Counted from the first letter of the stretch, positions 7,269 to 17,410 are shown. The stretch is 33,326 nt of DNA from Pseudomonas sp. (GCA_030656145.1 JAUSOF010000057.1:1-33326), one strand, 5' to 3'. The notes: generated by a model not told the origin, from the sequence alone. Numbers and translations: made by a program.

Positions 7269-7574
7269 ATGAGCATCGACGTTATTGAAGCGCTAAAGGC
7301 GTTGGATAATCCAACCCGGCTAGCCATCCTCACCCTCCTGAAGAACCCGAGACAAAACTTCCCTGAACAGGAAGCCGATCCCGAGCAGTTTGGCGTGTGC
7401 GTGAGCATCATTCAGGAAAGAGTCGGGCTCTCCCAGTCGACTGTATCCAACTACCTGGCCGCCCTTCAGCGCGCGCAGCTGGTCAGCTCCCAGCGCATTG
7501 GCCCCTGGACGTACTACAAGCGTAGCGAGAGCAGTATCGCGCAGCTACTCAAGGCGCTCGAAGTAGCTATCTGA
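7269..7574 (+). CDS. ArsR-family winged-helix regulator
   Basis: 101 residues from the ATG at 7269 (MSIDVIEALKALDNPTRLAI). The N-terminal helix, LDNPTRLAIL, and the recognition part VGLSQSTVSNYLAALQRAQL are typical of ArsR/SmtB proteins. The metal site ELCVCDL is missing; only one Cys remains (FGVCVSI), so a metal sensor is unlikely and a thiol or ligand sensor is possible. No Shine-Dalgarno is visible; a CTATAT -10-like box ends ten bases before the ATG, so the message may be leaderless. It probably controls the reductase gene 93 bases upstream through the TCTAGATAT repeats. It may also be transcribed with it. Confidence 0.85.
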   Translation: MSIDVIEALKALDNPTRLAILTLLKNPRQNFPEQEADPEQFGVCVSIIQERVGLSQSTVSNYLAALQRAQLVSSQRIGPWTYYKRSESSIAQLLKALEVAI

Positions 7575-7781
7575 CCAGGGAGGCACGTGGCGCATCCTGC
7601 GCCGCGCAGCCTCAGCAGCGTGGTCTTTTCCGACATTTGTGACCGTGCCGGGATTGGGCCTGACCAGCATTGCATCGGCGTGCGGCTCACTAGTCAGCGG
7701 TGGGCCGACTGCCTGCAGCCGTCACCCTTCCAGGCAGCCATGCCGGCCACACCACGCCCGCAACCCCGAGCCACGGCCTGC

Positions 7782-8414
7782 CTACCGGCGCAACGCCTGG
7801 CTTTCGCGCAGCATGTCCAGGGCGCTATCGACCAGCATTTCGGCATCGTGTTGCAGCGAGAAACTTTCCGGCACCAGCAGCCACTGACTGAGCAGGCCAT
7901 CGATGTAGGCATGCAGGCAGATCGCTGCGCGCGCGGTATCCAGCGTTGCCGGGAGTTGCCCGCGGAGGATCGCATTGCGCAGTGACTGATCGATGCGCCC
8001 GTTGCATTCCACGCTGTCGGTTCTGCGCTGCTGGCGCAAGTCGCTCATCTCGTCGGTGAGTTCGCAGCGGTGAAAGAGGATTTCGGTGATCCGGCGAGTT
8101 TTTGCATCCAGCGCAACCCGCTGCAACAGCGTGATCAGCAGCTGACGCATGCAGCCCAGCGGGTCGGCCCCATCGGGGTTTTCGCCAGCCGTGGCCAGTT
8201 CGTCCAGAGGCTCATGCAAACTCTTCAGCATGGCCTGCAGCAGGCCGGCCTTGTCCTTGAAATGCCAGTAGATCGCGCCGCGCGTCACGCCGGCAATACC
8301 GGCAATTTCGGCCAGCGTGGTGCGCGAGATACCGCGCTCGTAGAAGGCTTTTTCGGCCGCTTCGAGTATCTGGCAGCGCGTCTGCTGAGCCTCCTCTTTG
8401 GTACGACGAACCAT
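7782..8414 (-). CDS. ttgR: TtgR, TetR-family repressor of the efflux operon
   Basis: 210 residues, the same length as P. putida TtgR and very similar throughout: start [13 protein letters not shown], helix-turn-helix [20 protein letters not shown], then [10 protein letters not shown] and ending [10 protein letters not shown]. TtgR is a dimer that represses ttgABC and its own gene and is released by antibiotics, flavonoids and other aromatic ligands. It is divergent from ttgA with about 230 bases between, where a close match of the known TtgR operator lies. Alternative names such as AcrR or TetR-family are less exact. High confidence. Confidence 0.95.
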   Translation of the reverse strand: MVRRTKEEAQQTRCQILEAAEKAFYERGISRTTLAEIAGIAGVTRGAIYWHFKDKAGLLQAMLKSLHEPLDELATAGENPDGADPLGCMRQLLITLLQRVALDAKTRRITEILFHRCELTDEMSDLRQQRRTDSVECNGRIDQSLRNAILRGQLPATLDTARAAICLHAYIDGLLSQWLLVPESFSLQHDAEMLVDSALDMLRESQALRR

Positions 8415-8524
8415 GGCAGTAACCCTCAGTCAGGATGGCTTCACGCAGGACTCTATTTTTAGGCGCGGCTTTCTTTGAGCCTTCGGCCGTTTTTACACAC
8501 GGTTGCTTTTACTTGTTAAAAACC

Positions 8525-8555
8525 ACTTACAAACATTCGCGAACGTAAGTATATT
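8525..8555 (+). promoter_or_regulatory. TtgR operator and ttgA promoter
   Basis: ACTTAC (8525-8530) and GTAAGT (8545-8550) form an imperfect palindrome nearly matching the TtgR operator of P. putida. It overlaps TTACAA (8527-8532) and TATATT (8550-8555), a -35/-10 pair with a 17-base spacer directed at ttgA. Bound repressor would cover the whole promoter. Confidence 0.8.
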
Positions 8556-8645
8556 GATTAGCACGCTACATATCCAATCTCTCATCCTGATTTGTCTACT
8601 GGCATTTTGCTCAAGCGTCTTGCCACGCTCATGACCGAGGCTCAC

Positions 8646-9794
8646 ATGCGATTCATTCCCCTTTTCCCCACGCTGGCTACCGCCGTCGTTTTGGCCATAG
8701 TGCTCAGCGGTTGCCAACAGGAAGAAGCGGCGCCTGCCGCACAACTGCCCAAGGTTGGTGTGGTCACCCTGCAAACGCAGGCCTTTACCCTGACCTCCGA
8801 GCTGCCGGGACGCACCACCGCGTACCGCATCGCTGAAGTGCGCCCACAGGTCAATGGCATCATTCTCAAGCGCCTGTTCGCCGAGGGTCGCGAGGTCAAA
8901 GCCGGGCAGCAGCTGTATCAGATCGATTCCTCGATCTATGAAGCGACCCTGAAAAGCGCGCAGGCCTCGCTGCAGTCGAGCAAGTCCCTGGCGGATCGTT
9001 ACAAATTGCTGGTCGATGAGCAGGCCGTCAGCCGTCAGGAGTTCGATGAGGCGCAAGCCAAACGCTTGCAGGCCGAAGCCGTTGTGCAAAGCGCGCAGAT
9101 CGACCTGCGTTACACCAAGGTGCTGGCGCCGATCTCCGGGCGCATCGGCCGCTCGGCAATAACCGAAGGCGCGCTGGTCAGTAATGGCCAGAGCAACGCC
9201 ATGGCGGTCATCCAGCAGCTGGATCCGATCTATGTCGACGTCACCCAGTCATCGGTTGAAATGCTCAAGCTACGCCGGGAACTGGCCAGCGGGCAGTTGC
9301 AGAAAGCCAGCGAGAACGCCGCCAGGGTCAAGCTGATCCTGGAAGACGGCAGCGAATACGCAGAGTCTGGCCAGCTGGAGTTTGCCGAAGTCTCGGTCGA
9401 TGAAGGCACCGGTTCGGTGACGTTGCGCGCAGTGTTCCCCAATCCGAATCAGCATCTGCTGCCGGGCATGTTCGTTCACGCTCAGCTCCAGGCCGGGGTC
9501 AACAGCGAGGCAATTCTTGCCCCGCAACAAGGCGTGACCCGTAACCTGAAAGGTCAACCCACGGCCCTGGTAGTCAATCAAGAGAACAAGGTAGAGCTGC
9601 GTGAACTCAAGGCCGACCGCACCATCGGCAATCAGTGGCTGATCAATGAAGGCCTGAACAGCGGCGACCGTCTGATCACCGAAGGCCTGCAATTCATCAA
9701 GCCAGGCGATGAAGTCAGCGTCAGCGAGGCGAGCAATGTACAGGTAGCGACCCCCTCCCCTGGCACCGCAAACACTAGCGGCCAAGGGGAGTAA
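8646..9794 (+). CDS. ttgA: TtgA, periplasmic adaptor lipoprotein of RND efflux pump
   Basis: 382 residues from the ATG at 8646, preceded by GAGG at good spacing; in-frame starts at 8592 and 8631 are less fitting because the signal peptide MRFIPLFPTLATAVVLAIVL with lipobox LSGC begins here. The mature protein is lipidated and links the inner-membrane pump to the outer-membrane channel. Motifs of the HlyD/AcrA family are present: PGRTTAYRIAEVRPQVNGII, the alpha-helical hairpin around residues 95-155, IDLRYTKVLAPISGRIGRSA, and GVTRNLKGQPTALVVNQENK near the end. It is the first gene of the operon, with three bases before ttgB. Close to P. putida TtgA and P. aeruginosa MexA. Confidence 0.95.
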   Translation: MRFIPLFPTLATAVVLAIVLSGCQQEEAAPAAQLPKVGVVTLQTQAFTLTSELPGRTTAYRIAEVRPQVNGIILKRLFAEGREVKAGQQLYQIDSSIYEATLKSAQASLQSSKSLADRYKLLVDEQAVSRQEFDEAQAKRLQAEAVVQSAQIDLRYTKVLAPISGRIGRSAITEGALVSNGQSNAMAVIQQLDPIYVDVTQSSVEMLKLRRELASGQLQKASENAARVKLILEDGSEYAESGQLEFAEVSVDEGTGSVTLRAVFPNPNQHLLPGMFVHAQLQAGVNSEAILAPQQGVTRNLKGQPTALVVNQENKVELRELKADRTIGNQWLINEGLNSGDRLITEGLQFIKPGDEVSVSEASNVQVATPSPGTANTSGQGE

Positions 9795-9797
9795 AAC

Positions 9798-12700
9798 ATG
9801 TCGAAATTCTTTATTGATCGGCCCATCTTCGCCTGGGTGATTGCCCTGGTCATCATGCTGGTCGGTGCGCTGTCGCTGCTCAAGCTGCCCATCAACCAGT
9901 ACCCGAGCATCGCCCCGCCGGCCATTGCCATCGCCGTGAGCTACCCGGGCGCGTCGGCACAGACGGTGCAGGACACAGTGGTGCAGGTTATCGAGCAGCA
10001 GCTCAACGGCATCGACAATTTGCGTTATGTGACCTCGGAAAGTAATTCCGACGGCAGCATGGCCATCACCGCCACCTTCAACCAGGGCACCAACCCGGAC
10101 ACCGCCCAGGTACAGGTACAGAACAAGCTCAACCTGGCCACCCCGCTACTGCCGCAGGAAGTTCAGCAGCAGGGCATCCGTGTGACCAAGGCGGTAAAGA
10201 ACTTCCTGATGGTGATCGGCCTGGTCTCCCAGGACGGCAGCATGAACAAGGACGACCTGGCCAACTACATCGTCTCCAACATGCAGGACCCGATCTCGCG
10301 CACTGCAGGCGTCGGTGACTTCCAGGTGTTCGGCGCCCAGTACGCCATGCGCATCTGGCTCGACCCGGCCAAGCTGAACAACTTCCAGCTGACCCCAGTG
10401 GACGTGAAAAACGCCATCGCTGCGCAGAACGTTCAGGTCTCCTCGGGTCAACTCGGCGGCTTGCCGGCCGTGCAAGGCCAGCAGCTGAACGCCACCATCA
10501 TCGGCAAGACCCGCCTGCAGAACGCCGAGCAATTCGAAGCCATCCTGCTCAAGGTCAACCCGGACGGCTCGCAAGTGCGCCTGAGTGATGTGGCTGAGGT
10601 CGCCCTCGGCGGCGAAAACTACGGCGTCAGCGCCCAGTTCAACGGTAAGCCGGCCTCTGGCCTGGCCGTCAAGTTGGCGACCGGTGCCAACGCCCTGGAA
10701 ACCGCCAAGGCCCTGCGCGCCACCATTGCCGAACTCGAACCCTTCTTCCCGCCAGGCATGGAAGTGGTGTTCCCGTACGACACCACACCGGTGGTGACCG
10801 AGTCGATTTCCGGGGTGGTGTACACCCTGCTCGAAGCCGTTGCCCTGGTGTTTCTGGTGATGTACCTGTTTCTGCAGAACTTCCGCGCCACGGTGATCAC
10901 CACCATGACGGTGCCGGTGGTGCTGCTCGGCACTTTCGGCGTGCTCGCCGCCTTCGGTTTCAGCATCAATACCCTGACCATGTTCGGCATGGTGCTGGCG
11001 ATCGGCCTGCTGGTCGACGATGCCATCGTGGTGGTGGAGAACGTCGAACGAGTGATGGCCGAAGAAGGCCTGTCACCGAAAGAAGCCACGCGCAAATCCA
11101 TGGGTCAGATCCAGGGTGCGCTGGTCGGCATCGGTCTGGTCTTGACCGCTGTGCTGCTGCCGATGGCGTTCTTCAGCGGTTCGACCGGGGTGATCTACCA
11201 GCAGTTCTCGATCACCATCGTCTCGGCCATGGTGCTGTCGGTGCTGGTCGCGCTGATATTCACCCCAGCGCTGTGCGCGACCATGCTCAAGCCGATTGCC
11301 AAAGGCGAGCATGCGCCCAAGCGCGGTTTCTTCGGCTGGTTCAACCGTAGCTTCGACAGCGGCGTGCAACGCTATGAGCGCGGCGTCGCAAGCATGCTGC
11401 GGCACAAACTGCCGTACCTGCTGGCCTACCTGCTGATCGTCATCGGCATGGTCGTGCTGTTCACCCGCATCCCCACGACCTTCCTCCCGGAAGAAGATCA
11501 GGGCGTATTGTTCGCCCAGGTGCAAACGCCGGCGGGCTCCACCGCAGAACGCACCCAGGTGGTGGTCGACGAGATGCGCAGCCATCTGCTCAGCGCCGAG
11601 GCGGATGCAGTCAACTCGGTATTCACCGTCACCGGCTTCAACTTCGCCGGTCGCGGCCAGAGCTCGGGCATGGCCTTCATCATGCTCAAGCCCTGGGGCG
11701 AGCGCACGGCGGAGAACAGCGTGTTCAATGTGGCGCAACGCGCGCAGCAGCACTTCTTCAGTTTGCGTGACGCCATGGTGTTCGCCTTCGTGCCGCCGGC
11801 AGTCATGGAATTGGGCAACGCCAGCGGCTTCGACGTATTCCTTCAGGATCGCGCCGGGCTTGGCCATGACAAACTGATGGAAGCGCGCAACCAGTTCCTC
11901 GGCATGGCCGCCCAAAGCAAGGTGCTGGCGGGCGTGCGCCCCAACGGGCTGAACGATGAGCCGCAGTATCAACTGAGCATCGACGACGAACGCGCCAGCG
12001 CCCTCGGGGTGACCCTGGCGAACATCAACCAGACCCTGTCGATTGCCCTGGGTGGCAGCTACGTCAACGATTTCATCGACCGCGGCCGGGTGAAGAAGGT
12101 GTACCTGCAGGGCCAACCCAGCTCGCGAATGAGTCCGGAAGACTTGGACAAGTGGTTTGTACGCAACGAAAGTGGCGAGATGGTGCCCTTCTCGGCCTTT
12201 GCCAGTGGCGAGTGGATCTACGGCGCGCCCAAGCTGACCCGCTACAACGGTGTCGCGGCCATGGAAATCCTCGGTACCCCAGCACCTGGTTACAGCTCCG
12301 GTGAGGCCATGGCGGAAGTCGAAGCGCTGGCGAAAAAACTGCCGGCAGGCATCGGTTTTTCCTGGACCGGGCTGTCCTACGAGGAGCGCCTGTCCGGCTC
12401 GCAAGCTCCGGCCCTGTATGCGCTCTCGCTGCTGATGGTGTTCCTCTGCCTAGCGGCCCTGTATGAGAGCTGGTCGATCCCGATTGCGGTGATGCTGGTG
12501 GTGCCCCTGGGTATCATTGGCGCCCTGGCGGCCACCAGCATGCGCGGGCTGTCCAACGATGTGTACTTCCAGGTCGGCTTGCTGACGACCATTGGCCTGG
12601 CGTCGAAAAACGCCATTCTGATCGTCGAGTTCGCCAAGGAGCTGCACGAACAAGGGCGAAGTCTCAGCGAGGCGGCGATCGAAGCCTGTCGCATGCGCTT

Positions 12701-12947
12701 GCGCCCGATCATCATGACCTCGCTGGCGTTCGGCCTCGGCGTGGTGCCACTGGCCATCTCCACCGGCGCCGGCTCAGGCAGCCAGCACGCCATCGGTACC
12801 GGGGTACTCGGCGGCATGACCAGCGCGACCATCCTGGCGATTTTCTGGGTTCCCCTGTTCTTCGTCGTCGTCTCTTCACTGTTCCAGGGCAAGGAAAGCA
12901 AGGAAAGCAAAAAGAGCGAAACACTCGGCGAGGAGCCAGCACAATGA
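9798..12947 (+). CDS. ttgB: TtgB, RND-family multidrug efflux transporter
   Basis: 1049 residues, as usual for HAE1-type pumps. It is the inner-membrane trimeric proton-driven exporter of antibiotics and solvents. N-terminus [20 protein letters not shown] is the first membrane helix. Proton-relay residues Asp407 and Asp408 ([17 protein letters not shown]) and Lys937 ([15 protein letters not shown]) are intact. The two large periplasmic loops between helices 1-2 and 7-8 are complete, and the end is a charged [12 protein letters not shown] tail. GGGGAG precedes the ATG; the TGA overlaps the ttgC start by four bases. Nothing is missing. Confidence 0.96.
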   Translation: MSKFFIDRPIFAWVIALVIMLVGALSLLKLPINQYPSIAPPAIAIAVSYPGASAQTVQDTVVQVIEQQLNGIDNLRYVTSESNSDGSMAITATFNQGTNPDTAQVQVQNKLNLATPLLPQEVQQQGIRVTKAVKNFLMVIGLVSQDGSMNKDDLANYIVSNMQDPISRTAGVGDFQVFGAQYAMRIWLDPAKLNNFQLTPVDVKNAIAAQNVQVSSGQLGGLPAVQGQQLNATIIGKTRLQNAEQFEAILLKVNPDGSQVRLSDVAEVALGGENYGVSAQFNGKPASGLAVKLATGANALETAKALRATIAELEPFFPPGMEVVFPYDTTPVVTESISGVVYTLLEAVALVFLVMYLFLQNFRATVITTMTVPVVLLGTFGVLAAFGFSINTLTMFGMVLAIGLLVDDAIVVVENVERVMAEEGLSPKEATRKSMGQIQGALVGIGLVLTAVLLPMAFFSGSTGVIYQQFSITIVSAMVLSVLVALIFTPALCATMLKPIAKGEHAPKRGFFGWFNRSFDSGVQRYERGVASMLRHKLPYLLAYLLIVIGMVVLFTRIPTTFLPEEDQGVLFAQVQTPAGSTAERTQVVVDEMRSHLLSAEADAVNSVFTVTGFNFAGRGQSSGMAFIMLKPWGERTAENSVFNVAQRAQQHFFSLRDAMVFAFVPPAVMELGNASGFDVFLQDRAGLGHDKLMEARNQFLGMAAQSKVLAGVRPNGLNDEPQYQLSIDDERASALGVTLANINQTLSIALGGSYVNDFIDRGRVKKVYLQGQPSSRMSPEDLDKWFVRNESGEMVPFSAFASGEWIYGAPKLTRYNGVAAMEILGTPAPGYSSGEAMAEVEALAKKLPAGIGFSWTGLSYEERLSGSQAPALYALSLLMVFLCLAALYESWSIPIAVMLVVPLGIIGALAATSMRGLSNDVYFQVGLLTTIGLASKNAILIVEFAKELHEQGRSLSEAAIEACRMRLRPIIMTSLAFGLGVVPLAISTGAGSGSQHAIGTGVLGGMTSATILAIFWVPLFFVVVSSLFQGKESKESKKSETLGEEPAQ

Positions 12948-14392
12948 CCAAGACCCTCGTGTCCATCGCAGTCGCCACCTTGGTGCTCAGTGGCTGCTCG
13001 CTGATCCCCGACTACCAGCAACCGCCTGCGCCGATGGCCAGCCAATGGCCGCAGGGCCAGGCCTACGCACCAAACGAGGCGGCCGACATCGCCGCCGCCG
13101 AACAAGGCTGGCGCGAATACTTCCGCGACCCGGCCTTGCAGCAGCTGATCGAAACGGCGCTGCTGAATAACCGCGACCTGCGTGTTGCTGCCTTGAATAT
13201 CGAGGCCTACCGCGCGCAATACCGCATCCAGCGCGCCGACCTGCTGCCAGCGCTTAGCGCGGATGGCAGCGGCAGCCGGCAACGCCTGCCCGCCGACGTA
13301 GCGCCAAGCGGTAGCGCCGGAATCAGCAGCCAGTATTCGGCAACACTCGGCGTCAGCGCCTATGAACTGGACCTGTTCGGTCGCGTACGCAGCCTCAGCC
13401 AACAGGCCCTGGAAACCTACCTGTCCAGCGAAGAGGCGCGGCGCTCGACGCAGATCAGCCTGGTTGCCAGTGTCGCCAATGCCTACCTGACCTGGCAGGC
13501 CGATCAAGCCCTGCTGCAACTGACCGAAGACACTCTCAAGACCTTCGAGGAAAGCTACCGGTTGACCCTGCGCAGCAGCGAGATCGGCGTGGCCTCGGCG
13601 CTCGACCTGAGCCAGTCACGTACCTCGGTCGAAGCTGCCCGGGTCAAACTGGCGCAATACCAGCGCCTGGTCGCGCAAGATCGCAACGGCCTTGCCCTGC
13701 TCCTCGGCAGCGGCCTGCCGGCTGATCTGCCCGCCAGCCAACCGCTCGACGCCGAGCTGCTCAGCCAATTGCCGGCCGGGCTGCCATCCGACCTGCTGCA
13801 GCGGCGCCCGGACATTCTCGAAGCCGAGCACCTGCTCAAGGCAGCCAATGCCAACATCGGCGCGGCGCGCGCAGCGTTCTTCCCGCGCATCAGCCTGACC
13901 GCCAATGCCGGCAGTCTCAGCCCGGACCTCTCCGGGCTATTGGGCAACGGCTCGGGCACCTGGCTGTTCCAGCCGCAGATCAGCCTGCCGATCTTCAATG
14001 CCGGCAGCCTGCGGGCCAGCCTGGATTACTCGAAGATCCAGAAAGAAATCAGCATCGCCCGCTACGAGAAGAGCATCCAGACCGCCTTCCAGGAAGTGGC
14101 CGACGGCTTGGCTGCGCGCCAGACCTACCAGCAGCAACTCCAGGCCCAGCGTGATCTGGTCGAAGCCAACCAGGACTACTACCGCCTGGCCGAGCGCCGC
14201 TACCGCATCGGCATCGACAGCAACCTGACCTTCCTCGATGCCCAGCGCTCGTTGTTCAGCGCGCAACAGGCACTGATCACTGATCGCCTGGCGCAACTGG
14301 CCAGCGAAGTGAACCTGTACAAGGCGCTCGGCGGTGGCTGGGTGGAACGCACCGATCAGACCGCGCGGGGAGCAGTACCGGCGGAGGGTTGA
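12944..14392 (+). CDS. ttgC: TtgC, outer-membrane channel lipoprotein (OprM/TolC family)
   Basis: 482 residues. Signal peptide with lipobox [15 protein letters not shown], then two repeated outer-membrane-efflux domains (about residues 60-270 and 275-465), the usual OprM layout: [20 protein letters not shown] in the first and [20 protein letters not shown] in the second. It forms the trimeric exit duct for the TtgA-TtgB pump. The start ATGA overlaps the ttgB stop, so translation is coupled. A GC-rich hairpin follows about 30 bases after the stop. Confidence 0.95.
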   Translation: MTKTLVSIAVATLVLSGCSLIPDYQQPPAPMASQWPQGQAYAPNEAADIAAAEQGWREYFRDPALQQLIETALLNNRDLRVAALNIEAYRAQYRIQRADLLPALSADGSGSRQRLPADVAPSGSAGISSQYSATLGVSAYELDLFGRVRSLSQQALETYLSSEEARRSTQISLVASVANAYLTWQADQALLQLTEDTLKTFEESYRLTLRSSEIGVASALDLSQSRTSVEAARVKLAQYQRLVAQDRNGLALLLGSGLPADLPASQPLDAELLSQLPAGLPSDLLQRRPDILEAEHLLKAANANIGAARAAFFPRISLTANAGSLSPDLSGLLGNGSGTWLFQPQISLPIFNAGSLRASLDYSKIQKEISIARYEKSIQTAFQEVADGLAARQTYQQQLQAQRDLVEANQDYYRLAERRYRIGIDSNLTFLDAQRSLFSAQQALITDRLAQLASEVNLYKALGGGWVERTDQTARGAVPAEG

Positions 14393-14423
14393 TGGGCAGC
14401 GGCTGATCGCTCCGGGATGGCTG

Positions 14424-14454
14424 GGCCGGCTGGCCGCCGCACGGCCAGCCGGCC
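14424..14454 (+). terminator. GC-rich hairpin after ttgC
   Basis: Perfect 13-bp arms (GGCCGGCTGGCCG and its inverse) around the loop CCGCA. The following bases GCTCTTATAAAAT carry only a weak T run, so termination may be partial or Rho-aided. Confidence 0.6.
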
Positions 14455-14519
14455 GCTCTTATAAAATAATAAATAACTCATTGTTTTATAAGTAGAAATT
14501 AAATCAGGAAATGAGCCCC

Positions 14520-14571
14520 GTAGGAGCGGGCCATGCCCGCGAAATGCATCGCGGGCATGGCCCGCTCCTAC
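14520..14571. repeat. Pseudomonas REP inverted pair
   Basis: Two perfect 23-base inverted arms starting GTAGGAGCGGGCCATGCC with a six-base loop AATGCA. The same unit recurs at the right end of the window (33294). It matches the widespread pseudomonad REP/REPIN type and lies between the convergent ttgC and PAS genes. Confidence 0.9.
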
Positions 14572-14653
14572 AGGTACCTACCAGCCGATAGACACAGTTA
14601 CCTCAGTTTGCTGCGCGGCAGCGCGGCGTCGAAGACGATGCGCCGCAGCCGCA

Positions 14654-15436
14654 CTAGCCGGCTTCCAGCACCACACCCTCCAAACCCAGCACCTCGCCGG
14701 CATCCGAATAGATGCCGCAGCCGCGTTCGAGTACCGGGCGCTCGCTGCCATCGGCGCACACCAGGCGGTAGCGCATGACAAAGGCGCAACGCTCGCCGAG
14801 GCCTTGCTGCACCTCATGCCAGACCCGTTCACGATCCGCCGGATGGATCAGGCTATTGAACGTCAGGCGGTTGCTGTCGATCAGTTGCTGCGGGGCATAG
14901 CCGGTCAGTTGCAGGCAGCCGGCGCTGACGTACTCCATGCTCCAGTGCCGGTTGTTGCGACAGCGGTAGATCATCAGCGGCAAACCATCGAGCAGGTTGC
15001 TCAGGCTGCGGTGACGGGCCTGCAGTGCCTGACGCTGTGGCATCTGCTCGCTGATGTCGCCCAGGCTGGCGACAAAGCCCGCACCCTGTCGGCGCACACG
15101 CACCTCGGCCCAGCACAACTCCCCCGAGCGACGCAGATAGCGCAGCAACAACACCTGGACACCGCTACCGGCGTCTTGCAGCGCCTGCTGCCACAGCGGC
15201 TGATCCTCGATATGCAGGAATTGCGCATGACTGAGCTGCAGGCAGTCTGCCACGGCATAACCGCTCAACTCTTCCCAGCTGCGGTTGAGCCGGAGCATCC
15301 GCCCGTGTCGGTCCAGGCGCACCAGGGCCAGCGGCAGTGCATCGATGCAGTTATCCCAGCTGGCGTCGGGTGGCTGCGCCGGTTCGCGGGCGGTCAGCCA
15401 GGCCCAACTCTGCTGCCAGGCGTGTATCAATTTCAT
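14654..15436 (-). CDS. tandem PAS-domain protein without output domain
   Basis: 260 residues with two PAS domains, about 28-130 (DALPLALVRLDRHGRMLRLN, ELSGYAVADCLQL) and about 150-258 (LLDGLPLMIYRCRNNRHWSM, LTGYAPQQLIDSN, then a PAC-like strand set). It ends right after the second PAS/PAC, with no kinase, GGDEF or DNA-binding part. No membrane segment or signal peptide. The ATG overlaps the stop of the response regulator gene by four bases, making it the third cistron of a kinase-regulator-PAS operon. It may be an accessory sensor that hands its state to the kinase. The ligand is unknown. PAS identity is firm, function inferred from context. Confidence 0.85.
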   Translation of the reverse strand: MKLIHAWQQSWAWLTAREPAQPPDASWDNCIDALPLALVRLDRHGRMLRLNRSWEELSGYAVADCLQLSHAQFLHIEDQPLWQQALQDAGSGVQVLLLRYLRRSGELCWAEVRVRRQGAGFVASLGDISEQMPQRQALQARHRSLSNLLDGLPLMIYRCRNNRHWSMEYVSAGCLQLTGYAPQQLIDSNRLTFNSLIHPADRERVWHEVQQGLGERCAFVMRYRLVCADGSERPVLERGCGIYSDAGEVLGLEGVVLEAG

Positions 15437-16101
15437 GGCCGCTCTCCGCTACCAGTGCCGGGCAAGCCGTGGCGATGCACCCAGGCCGCCAGTTCCAGGC
15501 GCGAGTGCAGGTTGAGCTTGCCCAGCAGATGCTTGACGTGGATTTTCACCGTGCCGTCGCTGATCCCCAGTTGCCGGGCAATCAGCTTGTTGTTCATGCC
15601 CTCGGCAATCAGTGCCAGGGTCTGTTGCTCGCGCTCGGTCAGCTCTACCGCCGGTGCCGCCGTCAGTGGTGCGGCATCGCGCGGGGCATTGGCCAACAGC
15701 ACCAGCAGCGCGGGGTCCAGCGGCGCACGACCACTGCGGCAGGCTTGCAGGGTGGCCAGCAGCGCCTCCGGTTCGCGGTCCTTGAGCAGGTAGCCGTCGG
15801 CACCGGCATGCAGCGCGGCCAGCAGATCATCGCGCGCGGCCGAGGCGGTCAGCACCAGCACTGGACACTCCGGCAGCTCGCGCTTGAGTGCGCCGAGGGT
15901 GGCCAGGCCGCCAAGACCGGGCATATGCCAGTCGAGCAGGACCATATCCGGCTGCAGCTCGCAGGCCAGTTGCAACCCCGCCTGGCCCTCACTGGCCATG
16001 CCGACCACGATAAAATCGCCGCTGGCGTTCAACAGTTCGGCCAGCCCACGGCGCAGCAACGGGTGATCGTCGACCAGCAACAAACGCCAGGCTTCGCTCA
16101 T
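15433..16101 (-). CDS. NarL/FixJ-family response regulator
   Basis: 222 residues from the ATG at 16101, chosen because GGAGG lies five bases upstream and the ATGA overlaps the kinase stop; a longer start at 16116 would place that ribosome site inside the protein. The receiver domain has Asp11/Asp12, phospho-acceptor Asp57 in DMVLLDWHMPG, Thr in VLVLTASAA and Lys in YLLKD. A LuxR-type helix-turn-helix follows: LTEREQQTLALIAEGMNN and LGISDGTVKIHVKHLLGKLN, close to NarL. It should bind DNA as a phosphorylated dimer. It lies divergent from tmm, and a NarL-like 7-2-7 palindrome is found in the shared intergenic region, so control of the trimethylamine genes is likely but unproven. Confidence 0.92.
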   Translation of the reverse strand: MSEAWRLLLVDDHPLLRRGLAELLNASGDFIVVGMASEGQAGLQLACELQPDMVLLDWHMPGLGGLATLGALKRELPECPVLVLTASAARDDLLAALHAGADGYLLKDREPEALLATLQACRSGRAPLDPALLVLLANAPRDAAPLTAAPAVELTEREQQTLALIAEGMNNKLIARQLGISDGTVKIHVKHLLGKLNLHSRLELAAWVHRHGLPGTGSGERP

Positions 16102-17204
16102 GCGCGCCTCCAGCACAGCTGGATACAGGTGCCGTGCGGCTGTTGCGGCAGGATCTGCAACTGCGCACCGATGGCGGCGGCGCGCTCGCGCATGATGCGC
16201 AGGCCAAAATGACCATCGCTGGGCAGATCGCCGGGCATGCCGACGCCATCGTCGCGCACTTGCACCTCGATTCCGCCAGCCGCTTGCGCCCGCAGGCTGA
16301 TCAGCACCCGCCGCGCATGGGAGTGGCGCACCACATTGGCCAGGGCTTCGCGGATGATCTGCAAAATCTGTAATTCGGCTTCGCTGCCCAGCGCATCGTC
16401 TGGCAGTCGATTATCCAGGGCGAACACACAACTGCTGCGCCGGGCGAATTCCTCCACCGTGGCCTCCAGCGCCTGGCGCAGGGTGCAGCCGTCCATGGTC
16501 AGGCGCGCGGTGCTGATCAGCTCGCGCACCTGACGGTGCATGAGCTGCAGGGTCTGGCGCAGATCGACCAGCATAACGTCGACCTGCTCAGGCGCCGCCG
16601 GCTGCGCCAATACCGCCTGCAGACGGCAAGCGCGAATCTGCAGATAAGCCAGTTGCTGCGCCACACTGTCGTGCAGCTCGCGGGCAAGTACGCCGCGTTC
16701 GGCCGCCAGCTCGCGGCGACGCAACTGGCGATCCTGACTAAAGGCCCGCAGCACCTCGGCCAGTTGCACCGCGACTGCTGCCAGTTCGGCGCGCGCCGCG
16801 CGACCCGGTAACCGCGGGTAAGCCAGCAGCAACAGCGCCTGACGCTCCTCGCCCAATTCCAGGCCACACACCAGGTGGTAGCGGCCATTGGTCTGGCAGA
16901 CCGAACACAGCTGCACGCCAGCCAGGCCGGCCGGGCTCATGGCCGCGCCATGCAGCGGACAATCCGCCAGCTCGCCGCTGGCGCCCAGCTGTCGCCAGCC
17001 GCCGGCCTGGGGCAACAGTAGCGCGGCATGCCGCGCGCCCAACGCGGCCGGCAACAGCGCCAGCAGCTGTTGCAGCGGCGCATCGCTGCCCGGCTGCTGC
17101 AACAGGCGCAGTGGCAGGTTGTGCAAGGCGCCCTGCCAGTCTTGCCGGCGCACGCGCCAACCGCTCCAGAGCGAGGCGCGGTTACGACTCAGTGATATCA
17201 GCAT
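16098..17204 (-). CDS. NarX-like soluble sensor histidine kinase
   Basis: 368 residues from the ATG at 17204 (MLISLSRNRASLW), with GAGG seven bases upstream; the upstream in-frame start has no such site. No membrane segment is present, unlike NarX/NarQ. Residues about 40-150 form a GAF-like sensor region carrying Cys82, Cys100, Cys103 and Cys113 (QLCSVCQTNGRYHLVCG). Then come the dimerisation/phosphorylation motif ARELHDSVAQQLAYL with His178, and an ATPase domain with IIREALANVVRHSHA, VRDDGVGMPG and GHFGLRIMRERAAAIGA. It should phosphorylate the regulator encoded next. The four Cys could bind a metal, Fe-S cluster or act as a redox switch, as in some oxygen- or nitrate-linked kinases. Signal not known. 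Confidence 0.9.
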   Translation of the reverse strand: MLISLSRNRASLWSGWRVRRQDWQGALHNLPLRLLQQPGSDAPLQQLLALLPAALGARHAALLLPQAGGWRQLGASGELADCPLHGAAMSPAGLAGVQLCSVCQTNGRYHLVCGLELGEERQALLLLAYPRLPGRAARAELAAVAVQLAEVLRAFSQDRQLRRRELAAERGVLARELHDSVAQQLAYLQIRACRLQAVLAQPAAPEQVDVMLVDLRQTLQLMHRQVRELISTARLTMDGCTLRQALEATVEEFARRSSCVFALDNRLPDDALGSEAELQILQIIREALANVVRHSHARRVLISLRAQAAGGIEVQVRDDGVGMPGDLPSDGHFGLRIMRERAAAIGAQLQILPQQPHGTCIQLCWRRA

Positions 17205-17394
17205 CCGCCCTCCTCCGCGCACAGCCGTTAGCGGGTCTGAGAGCAAGTTCCATGCCCCTTGCATGGCAGATCACCAAACACACCCAAAAGAAACTAAATT
17301 TCCCTACAGGAACTATTCGACAGGGCTTTAGAACGCGCAAAAGCGCACCAACAACAGGCAGCCTTGCCTGCTCATGGCGCATGCACGCTGGGCT

Positions 17395-17410
17395 TGGCCG
17401 CCCCGTGGCA
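17395..17410 (+). promoter_or_regulatory. weak sigma-54-type promoter candidate for tmm
   Basis: TGGCCGCCCCGTGGCA has the invariant GG and GC 12 bases apart and the ends TGGC and T-GCA, but the middle of the -24 box departs from TGGCACG. It lies about 140 bases before tmm. Much weaker than the matches before amt and dmmA. Confidence 0.3.

Noticed and set aside
7575..7781. Coding frames between the ArsR gene and ttgR
   Set aside because: They are extensions antisense to the ttgR end or lack motifs and ribosome sites.
11073..12404. Long minus-strand open frame opposite ttgB
   Set aside because: It is a GC-skew shadow in antisense to a fully conserved RND pump, with His/Gln/Arg-rich low-information sequence and no family motifs.
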